A stretch of DNA of 19,428 nucleotides from NCBI GenBank assembly GCA_049509635.1, contig JBEKZS010000083.1, positions 1 through 19,428 on the forward strand, written 5' to 3'. This document shows, piece after piece, positions 14,136 through 19,428 of this stretch (position 1 is its first letter; every line of letters starts with the position of its first letter). A program made the position numbers and the translations under genes. This stretch comes from Roseiarcus sp049509635. GTDB lineage: Bacteria; Pseudomonadota; Alphaproteobacteria; Rhizobiales; Beijerinckiaceae. The notes below the pieces were generated by a model, which made no database searches, was not told the DNA's origin, and saw only the letters and a program-made list of their open reading frames with translations.

Positions 14136-15062
14136 ATGGCACGTCGCGTTTCGCCGGTCATTGTGGGCGCCTGCGCCCTGTTCTCGCTGTCGGGCTGCGG
14201 CTTCTTCGAGCGCGCCGAGCGGCCGGCATGGCGCACCCAGGCGGAGAACGTCTGCCTCGCCCGCAAGCTGGTTCAGCCCTCCGCCTTCATCACCCCCGCC
14301 CGCGAGATCGACGGACCGGGGATTTGCGGCCTCCACCATCCCTTCAAGGTCGCAGGTCTCGCCGGCGGAACGGTGTCGGTCGAAAGTCCGGTGACGATCG
14401 ACTGTTCGATGGTGCCGGCGCTGGAGGACTGGCTCGCGCAGATCGTGCAGCCGGCCGCGCAGGCCCGCTTCGGCGAGGCCGTCGTCGGCCTGACCGCCTT
14501 CGGCGCCTATAGCTGCCGCGGCATCGACAACATTCCGGGGGCGCAGCTGTCCGAACATTCATTCGGCAACGCGATCGACATTTCCGGGTTCAGGCTGGCG
14601 GATGGGCGGACCATCGTCATCGTGCAGCACTGGAAAGAGGCGGGGACCCCGGAGTCGGCCTTCCTGCACGAGGTCCATGCCGGCGCCTGCCAGCATTTCA
14701 CGACCGTGCTCGGCCCGGGCGCCGACGTCTTCCACTACAACCATTTCCACCTCGATCTCGCCATGCACGGCGAGACGGACACCGGGCCGCGCCGTTATTG
14801 CAAGCCGGCGCCGCCGCCGGGCGCGACGCCGGCGCCCAACCGGCCGGACGGCCTGCCGCCTGCGCCCGAGATCGAGGAACCGATGGATATCGCCCAGGGC
14901 GGCGCCGGCGCCGAGCCGATGCTTCTCCATGGCCTGTCCACGCAATTGCCGCCGCCGGCGCCCGCCTACGCCGCCCCGGTTCCGCGGCCGGCGTCGAGCG
15001 GCGAAGGTCGTCCGTCGGACGGGGACGTCACCGCGGCGATGCCCGCCTCGCGCTTGGACTAG
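14136..15062 (+). CDS. Extensin-like C-terminal domain lipoprotein, putative peptidoglycan peptidase
   Basis: The 308-residue protein begins MARRVSPVIVGACALFSLSG followed by Cys21, a lipobox (LSGC), so it is likely a lipoprotein. The extensin-like C domain (about 35-225) shows GPGICGLHHPFKVAGLAGG, TIDCSMVPALEDWL, SEHSFGNAIDISGFRLADG and FHYNHFHLDLAMHG. The SxHxxGxAxD and HxD patterns are those of metal-dependent LAS/D-alanyl-D-alanine carboxypeptidase-like enzymes, with the His/Asp of SEHSFGNAID and His of HFHLD as probable zinc ligands. Several cysteines may form disulphides. The C-terminal 80 residues are Pro/Ala-rich and probably disordered. The substrate in these bacteria is, as far as I know, not established. 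It is divergent from the DUF1007 gene by about 160 bases. Confidence 0.87.
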   Translation: MARRVSPVIVGACALFSLSGCGFFERAERPAWRTQAENVCLARKLVQPSAFITPAREIDGPGICGLHHPFKVAGLAGGTVSVESPVTIDCSMVPALEDWLAQIVQPAAQARFGEAVVGLTAFGAYSCRGIDNIPGAQLSEHSFGNAIDISGFRLADGRTIVIVQHWKEAGTPESAFLHEVHAGACQHFTTVLGPGADVFHYNHFHLDLAMHGETDTGPRRYCKPAPPPGATPAPNRPDGLPPAPEIEEPMDIAQGGAGAEPMLLHGLSTQLPPPAPAYAAPVPRPASSGEGRPSDGDVTAAMPASRLD

Positions 15063-15119
15063 CGCGGCCGCGGCGCGCGCGGATCCGCGCTCTAGCGACT
15101 GCCGGGCCACGCGACCCGT

Positions 15120-15148
15120 TTGCAACGGGGCCGATCTCGTTTACATAT
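15120..15148 (+). promoter_or_regulatory. Possible promoter of the thioesterase gene
   Basis: TTGCAA (15120-15125) and ACATAT (15143-15148) are 17 bases apart. If real, the -10 overlaps the upstream ATG at 15147, which argues that translation starts at the later ATG 15219. The -10 match is modest. Confidence 0.25.
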
Positions 15149-15218
15149 GAACGAACGGGCGGGTCGCTCGCGCGATCGCCCGGCCGAAACCCATCGGAGC
15201 GAGACAGGCGAACCGAAC

Positions 15219-15692
15219 ATGGCGGACGGGCGATCGGACTCTGCCTCCCCGGAGAATCGGGAGGCGATCGACGGATTCGAATTTCTCAGCCGAATCATGG
15301 ATGGACGCAGCCCCGCGCCCGGCATGGCGGTCCTGCTCGGCTTCGATATCGTCGAACTGGAGCGCGGCCGCGTCGTCTTCGCCGCGATTCCGACGGCCGC
15401 CCATTACAACCCGGCTGGCGCGGTGCATGGCGGATTTGCCGCGACAATGTTGGATTCCTGCATGACCTGCGCGGTCCAGTCGACGCTCGCGCCGGGGCTC
15501 GCCTGCACGACGATCGACCTCAACGTGCATTTCACGCGCGGGGCGAACGACCGGACCGGCCTGCTGCGCGCCGAAGGCAAGATCGTCCATGCCGGCCGCC
15601 AGATCGCGACCGCCGAGGGGCGGGTCCTCGACGGCAAAGGCCGAATCGTCGCGCATGCGACGACGTCTTGCCTGATCTTCGCGGTGCGCTGA
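15219..15692 (+). CDS. PaaI-like hotdog-fold acyl-CoA thioesterase
   Basis: From ATG 15219 the product has 157 residues. It has the PaaI/YbgC-type hotdog fold that hydrolyses acyl- or aryl-CoA thioesters: FLSRIMDGRSPAPGMAVLLG, then FAAIPTAAHYNPAGAVHGGF, AATMLDSCMTCAVQSTL and LNVHFTRGAND. The HYNPxGxVHGG loop before the central helix and the Asp of MLDS mark the active site in this family. A start at ATG 15147 would add 24 Arg-rich residues not expected in relatives, and that ATG falls in the candidate -10 box. The substrate is unknown. The gene is probably monocistronic; the next gene is convergent. Confidence 0.88.
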   Translation: MADGRSDSASPENREAIDGFEFLSRIMDGRSPAPGMAVLLGFDIVELERGRVVFAAIPTAAHYNPAGAVHGGFAATMLDSCMTCAVQSTLAPGLACTTIDLNVHFTRGANDRTGLLRAEGKIVHAGRQIATAEGRVLDGKGRIVAHATTSCLIFAVR

Positions 15693-15711
15693 CGGGCCTC
15701 TGGGCGCCCGT

Positions 15712-16728
15712 TCAGGCCTGGCTGGCGATCACCGCGCGCAGAGCATCGGGCATAGAGGTGGCCTCGACCGAGAGGAATTTGAGCAGCCGCTTCTCTGCCG
15801 AAGTGAGAGCGCCCTCGCGCGTGAGATGAGCGATCACCCAGCCCGCAGCGTCCGGCTTGAGGGCGGCGGCGTCCTTGATCGCGGCGGCGTCAGCGTCGTT
15901 TTCCCTCGCGAACAGCTCCTCGTCCGACTGATCGACGCTCTTCCAGTCCTCGGCTACGTCGGCCAACCGCTCGCCGGGCGTCGCGCGCATGGCGGTCGAC
16001 AGGAAACTCCAAGCCGTCGCGGGACGATCGACCCATTGTTCGCGCGCGCGCACCACGCCGGCGGTCGGCGTCCAGCGGAAGGCGACGCCCATCAGATAAT
16101 TGCCGACCGCCTTGGCGAAGAAGTCGTCGAAACCGGGATCGTTCCGGGCCCCGGCCGTGGCGTGGGCGATGTCGAACAGGGCTTCGGCGGATTCCTGGGT
16201 CACATGCAGCGACGAGCCCTCGGTCGATGCGAAGACGAGGCTGCGCAGCGCCTCGACGTCGCCGGCGGTGACGACGCCCGGGGCGTGATCCGCCTCGCCG
16301 GTAGCCGCGCGGCGCCCCGTCACGATCGCCCTCTCGACTTCGCGCACGGCGAACGCCGTCAGCGCCGGCGGCGTCGATACGGCGTGCCGGAGCAGATCGA
16401 CCAGCATCGCGAATTCGGCGCGGCAGGCCAGGCCGCCGCCGTCGGCGAGCTGAGCGATCAGCCAATCCGCCTCGGCGGCCGGGATGTAGCCGGGGGGATC
16501 GACCTGGCGAACGAGAAAATCGGTCGCCGCCTCCGAGAGGAGATCGGCATATTCCGGCCCCGCCTTCTGTCCCGCGGCGCGGCCAAAGCCGAGCAGTCCG
16601 GCGACATCGGCGCGCGTCACGCCGTCCTTGCCGTAGATCGCGCGGCGCAGCCCGAGCACTGCGGCGGCGTCGAACCCGCTCGCGCCGGCGAAGCCCGGAT
16701 CGAGCGTGACACTCTGCGCAACTCCCAT
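15712..16728 (-). CDS. Unrecognised helical protein with internal two-fold repeat
   Basis: This 338-residue cytoplasmic protein (no signal peptide or membrane segment) is one I do not recognise. It reads as Ala/Leu-rich amphipathic helices. Two modules each appear twice. Module A is LRRAIYGKDGVTRADVAGLL to EAATDFLV (about 27-73), echoed by LRSLVFASTEGSSLHVTQES to KAVGNYLM (161-213). Module B is ADWLIAQLADGGGLACRAEF to PPAL (87-123), echoed by AGWVIAHLTREGALTSAEKR to PDAL (295-330). An acidic stretch (QSDEELFARENDADAAA) precedes the second B. An intact coding sequence is supported by the strong ribosome binding site CCGGAGGGCG before ATG 16728. The repeat pattern (short acidic/Gly loop between helices) recalls EF-hand- or TerB-like helical bundles, but this is a guess. 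Neighbours give no function. Confidence 0.8.
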   Translation of the reverse strand: MGVAQSVTLDPGFAGASGFDAAAVLGLRRAIYGKDGVTRADVAGLLGFGRAAGQKAGPEYADLLSEAATDFLVRQVDPPGYIPAAEADWLIAQLADGGGLACRAEFAMLVDLLRHAVSTPPALTAFAVREVERAIVTGRRAATGEADHAPGVVTAGDVEALRSLVFASTEGSSLHVTQESAEALFDIAHATAGARNDPGFDDFFAKAVGNYLMGVAFRWTPTAGVVRAREQWVDRPATAWSFLSTAMRATPGERLADVAEDWKSVDQSDEELFARENDADAAAIKDAAALKPDAAGWVIAHLTREGALTSAEKRLLKFLSVEATSMPDALRAVIASQA

Positions 16729-16771
16729 GACGCCCTCCGGCCTGCCGACGGTAAGCGCAGAGCATGGACGC

Positions 16772-16812
16772 GGGCGATTGACGCAGGGTTAAGGGCCGCC
16801 GGACAATCGCCC
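16772..16812. repeat. Inverted repeat GGGCGATTG...CAATCGCCC after the crotonase gene
   Basis: Nine-base perfect arms (16772-16780 and 16804-16812) flank a 23-base spacer in the 91-base gap between two same-strand genes. On the minus strand it starts eight bases after the crotonase stop. No T-run follows, so it is an atypical terminator candidate; it could instead protect the 3' end of the mRNA. Confidence 0.4.
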
Positions 16813-16819
16813 AAGGTTT

Positions 16820-17617
16820 TCAATCGACCGGCGCCCCCCGGCCGCGGAATCCGAAACGCGGCGTCCGCTTGGCCATGAACGCGGCTCGTCCCTCGGCGAA
16901 ATCCTCGCCCGCCGCCGCCTGCTCGACGAGGGCGCGAAACGCGCCCGTTTCCGCCGAGAGCCCGCCGGCGATGGCGTCGACGGCGAACTTCGCGCCCCGG
17001 ATCGATAGCTGGCTCAGACGGGCCAGATCCTCCGCATAGGCCGAGACCACCGCATCGAGGCTGGCCGGATCGACCAGGCGGTCGATCAGCCCGATCGCGA
17101 GCGCCTCGGAGCAGCCGATCCGTCGCCCGCTGAACAAGAGGTCCTTCGCGCGCGCCGGCCCGACCGTCTCGACGAGCCGCCGCGTCTCGACGAAACCGTA
17201 GAGCAGACCGAGCCGCGCCGGCGTGATCGCGAGGACCGCGTCCGCCGCGCAGAAGCGCAGGTCGCAGCAGAGCGCGAGCGCGAGCCCGCCGCCGATCGCG
17301 TTGCCGCGGAGCGCTGCGATCGTCGGCCGGTCGAGAGCGGCGAGCGCCGCCAGACCCACCTGGATTGCGTCGGTGTAGTCGCGGGTCGCGGCGGCGTCGC
17401 GATAGACCGTCTCGAACTCGGCGATGTCGGCGCCGGCGCAGAAATGACCGTGCGATCCCTCGACGATCACCACCAGGGTCTCGGGCGCCGCCGCGATGCG
17501 GGCGCAGAGCGTCGGGAGGGCGCGCCACATCGCGCGCGACATCGCGTTGCGACGGTCGGGACGAGCGAGCCGGATGCGGGCGATCGGCGGCTCGAGGATC
17601 AGGGCGATTTCGGTCAT
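16820..17617 (-). CDS. Crotonase-fold (enoyl-CoA hydratase/isomerase family) protein lacking both catalytic glutamates
   Basis: The 265-residue protein has the crotonase fold: the start IARIRLARPDRRNAMSRAMW, the CoA oxyanion-hole segments HFCAGADIAEF (58-68) and GNAIGGGLALALCCDLRF (105-122), and the C-terminal GEDFAEGRAAFMAKRTPRF. In classical hydratases the two active-site Glu residues sit in GGGCELAM and in the following PE segment (Glu144 and Glu164 of the rat enzyme). Here the aligned residues are Ala113 (GGGLALAL) and Ala134 (TPARLG). It is therefore unlikely to hydrate enoyl-CoA by the standard mechanism; an isomerase, decarboxylase, hydrolase or other crotonase reaction is possible. 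The start ATG 17617 precedes the first strand by a few residues. It is divergent from the purine operon. Confidence 0.85.
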   Translation of the reverse strand: MTEIALILEPPIARIRLARPDRRNAMSRAMWRALPTLCARIAAAPETLVVIVEGSHGHFCAGADIAEFETVYRDAAATRDYTDAIQVGLAALAALDRPTIAALRGNAIGGGLALALCCDLRFCAADAVLAITPARLGLLYGFVETRRLVETVGPARAKDLLFSGRRIGCSEALAIGLIDRLVDPASLDAVVSAYAEDLARLSQLSIRGAKFAVDAIAGGLSAETGAFRALVEQAAAGEDFAEGRAAFMAKRTPRFGFRGRGAPVD

Positions 17618-17780
17618 GCGTTTGGCGCGGTCGGGGAACTCCCGGACAGCTTTGCCGCAAACGCGGCGCCCGCGCAAACCCGCCGATTGGCGGCGGCCGC
17701 GCCAAGCACTTTCGTCGACATTTGGAAGGAATCGGGCGGCGCGCTACGTTTATAAGCGAGACAGTCGGGGGAACGAGCCC

Positions 17781-19199
17781 ATGATCGAAGAAGCCTATCC
17801 GCGCGACCTCGCCGGTTACGGCCGCACGCCGCCGTTCGCCGATTGGCCGAACGGGGCGCGCATCGCCCTGCAGTTCGTCGTCAATTACGAGGAGGGCGGC
17901 GAGAACAATATCCTGCACGGCGACGCGGCCTCCGAAGCGTTCCTCTCGGAGATCATCGGCGCGGCGCCATGGCCCGGCCAGCGCCACATGAACATGGAAT
18001 CGATCTACGAATATGGTTCACGCGCCGGTTTCTGGCGCCTCCACCGCATGTTCACCGAGCGCGGCGTGCCGGTCACGGTCTACGCCGTCGCCACCGCGCT
18101 GAAGCGCCATCCCGAGCCGGTGACGGCGATGAAGGAGGCGGGCTGGGAAATCGCCACCCACGGCTACAAGTGGATCGACTACCGCGACGTGCCCCGTGAG
18201 GTCGAGGAACTGCACATCGCCCATGCCGTCGAGCTGCATACGGCGATAACCGGCGAACGGCCGCTGGGCTTCTACCAGGGGCGCTCGTCGATCAATACGG
18301 TCCCGCTCGGCATGGCGGAAGGCGGCTTTCTGTATTGCGCCGATTCCTACGCCGACGACCTGCCCTACTGGATCGAAGGGCCGAAGGGACCCCAGCTGAT
18401 CGTGCCCTACACGCTCGATTCGAACGACATGCGTTTCGCCGCCGCCCAGGGGTTCAATTCCGGCGACCAGTTCTACGCCTATCTCAAGGATTCCTTCGAC
18501 ACGCTCTACGCCGAGGGCGGCACGGCCCCCAAGATGCTTTCGGTCGGTCTGCACTGCCGGCTTGTCGGGCGTCCCGGCCGCGCCGCGGCGCTCGCCCGTT
18601 TTCTCGATTACGTCGCGGGCCACGACAAGACCTGGGTCGCGACGCGCCTCGATATCGCGCGCCACTGGATCCGCAAACATTCGCCCAAGGGCGGCTGGAA
18701 GCCGTCGCGCCTGACCAGGACCCTGTTCGTCGAGCGCTTCGGCGAGGTCTACGAGCATTCGCCCTGGGTCGCGCAGGCCGCCTACGATGCGGGGCTGGGG
18801 CCGGACGCCGACAGCGCGGCGGGCCTCGCCGCGGCGATGGCGGCCGCTATGCGGTCGGGCGTCGTGGCGGCGCAGCGCAAGCTGGTCGACGCCCATCCCG
18901 ATCTCGCCGGCAAGCTCGCTCAGGCCAGGGCCCTGACCGCCGACTCGGCCGGCGAGCAGGCGGGCGCGGGGCTGGACCGGCTGACCGACGAGGAGCGCGC
19001 CCGGTTCACCGCGCTCAACGAGTCCTATCGCGCGCGGTTCGGCTTCCCCTTCATCATGGCGGTCAAGGGCAAGACGAAGGGCGAAATTCTCGCCGCGTTC
19101 GAACGGCGGCTCCAGCATGACGACAGCGGGGAATTCGTCACCGCGCTGGCCGAAATCGACAGGATCGCGGCGCTGCGCCTCAAGGAGATCCTGCCATGA
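17781..19199 (+). CDS. puuE: Fused allantoinase (PuuE type) and OHCU decarboxylase (UraD)
   Basis: This 472-residue fusion acts in urate breakdown. The N-terminal polysaccharide-deacetylase-like allantoinase (about 1-310) shows RIALQFVVNYEEGGENNILH, HMNMESIYEYGSRAGFWRLH, GWEIATHGYKWIDYRDV and GFYQGRSSINTVP. The C-terminal UraD domain (about 320-472) keeps AHPDLAGKLA with the catalytic His372, SAGEQAGAGL with Glu392, and NESYRARFGFPFIMAVKGKT. UraD makes S-allantoin from OHCU and allantoinase then opens it to allantoate, so the fusion joins consecutive steps. ATG 17781 has GGGGGAA upstream. A TATAAG at 17751-17756 is a possible -10, but I see no clear -35. Its stop overlaps the guaD start (ATGA), so the two are coupled. 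Confidence 0.95.
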   Translation: MIEEAYPRDLAGYGRTPPFADWPNGARIALQFVVNYEEGGENNILHGDAASEAFLSEIIGAAPWPGQRHMNMESIYEYGSRAGFWRLHRMFTERGVPVTVYAVATALKRHPEPVTAMKEAGWEIATHGYKWIDYRDVPREVEELHIAHAVELHTAITGERPLGFYQGRSSINTVPLGMAEGGFLYCADSYADDLPYWIEGPKGPQLIVPYTLDSNDMRFAAAQGFNSGDQFYAYLKDSFDTLYAEGGTAPKMLSVGLHCRLVGRPGRAAALARFLDYVAGHDKTWVATRLDIARHWIRKHSPKGGWKPSRLTRTLFVERFGEVYEHSPWVAQAAYDAGLGPDADSAAGLAAAMAAAMRSGVVAAQRKLVDAHPDLAGKLAQARALTADSAGEQAGAGLDRLTDEERARFTALNESYRARFGFPFIMAVKGKTKGEILAAFERRLQHDDSGEFVTALAEIDRIAALRLKEILP

Positions 19200-19428
19200 C
19201 CGGCGCCGCGTCTGCGCGCATCGTTCGTGGCCGGATTCTGAGCTTCGTCGACGAGCCGCGGCTGGCCGGCGAGGCCGCGCTGACTCTGATCGAGGACGGC
19301 GCGGCGCTCATCGAGGACGGGCGCGTGGCCGCGGTCGGCGAGGCGGCCGCGATCCGCGCGCGCGCCCCCGCCGCGCCGGTCGACGATCACACGGGCAAGC
19401 TCGTGATGCCGGGGTTCATCGACACGCA
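19196..19428 (+). CDS. guaD: Guanine deaminase, N-terminal part (runs off the window)
   Basis: Only the first 77 codons are in view: MTGAASARIVRGRILSFVDE, LTLIEDGAALIEDGRVAAVG and KLVMPGFIDT, with the reading frame open to the end. The RGRILSFVDEP start and the VMPGFIDTH amidohydrolase metal motif (the His is cut by the window edge) are typical of guanine deaminase, which converts guanine to xanthine. The ATG overlaps the puuE-uraD stop as ATGA, the mark of a coupled operon for purine catabolism. Another amidohydrolase is possible but less likely given the N-terminal motif and the context. Confidence 0.85.
   Translation, partial: MTGAASARIVRGRILSFVDEPRLAGEAALTLIEDGAALIEDGRVAAVGEAAAIRARAPAAPVDDHTGKLVMPGFIDT

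Noticed and set aside
15826..16878. Plus-strand frame opposite the duplicated helical protein
   Set aside because: The minus-strand frame has a strong ribosome binding site and an internal homologous repeat; the plus frame is Arg/Gly-rich with neither.
17724..17750. EcfG-type general stress promoter upstream of puuE (GGAAG-N18-CGTT)
   Set aside because: The -35 lacks the final C of GGAAC and the spacer is one base longer than usual; too weak to call.

Overview
The window is chromosomal DNA of a GC-rich alphaproteobacterium, most likely in the Hyphomicrobiales (Rhizobiales). This rests on the rpoN-hpf-ptsN block with a long-form hpf, a fused PuuE-UraD allantoinase, an extensin-like lipoprotein, a NicO/DUF1007 pair, and dense coding with many antisense shadow frames. 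I cannot name the genus. I recognised no rRNA, tRNA, insertion sequence, CRISPR array or complete prophage.

Layout. Bases 1-250 are foreign-looking: about 53% GC by hand count, with a protein-like frame broken only by two TAG codons. They abut the last 26 codons of a kdsD/kpsF-type sugar-phosphate isomerase (251-331). Next come a GtrB/DPM1-like glycosyltransferase (441-1430, +), ahcY (1462-2868, -) with a SahR-like palindrome upstream, and a GT87 membrane glycosyltransferase (2944-4176, -). Then follows rpoN (4454), hpf (6274), ptsN (6936), purS (7429) and purQ (7670), all on +. The lptCAB genes usually found before rpoN, and purC/purL usually found beside purSQ, are absent here.

At 8399-8989 (-) two gene remnants meet in frame at a single TGA: a membrane/PH-like gene lacking its 3' end and an alpha/beta-hydrolase lacking its 5' end. 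This looks like a deletion scar. After a 473-base gene-free gap come a small secreted protein (9463), a ProXp-ala/YbaK tRNA-editing protein (-, with a tail overlapping the convergent gene), an orphan radical SAM protein (10518), a NicO-DUF1007 nickel/cobalt transporter pair (-), an extensin-like lipoprotein (14136) and a PaaI-like thioesterase (15219).

The right end has an unrecognised all-helical protein with an internal two-fold repeat (15712-16728, -), a crotonase-fold protein lacking both usual catalytic glutamates (16820-17617, -), and a purine-catabolism operon: puuE-uraD fusion (17781) translationally coupled to guaD (19196), which runs off the window.

Functional threads: nitrogen and regulatory control (rpoN, hpf, ptsN, purine synthesis and breakdown), the methyl cycle (ahcY), and envelope glycosylation (GtrB-like plus GT87). 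I did not find a clearly new defence or mobile system. The best leads are the TAG-interrupted left edge, the deletion scar at 8702, the orphan radical SAM enzyme, the duplicated helical protein and the glutamate-less crotonase.
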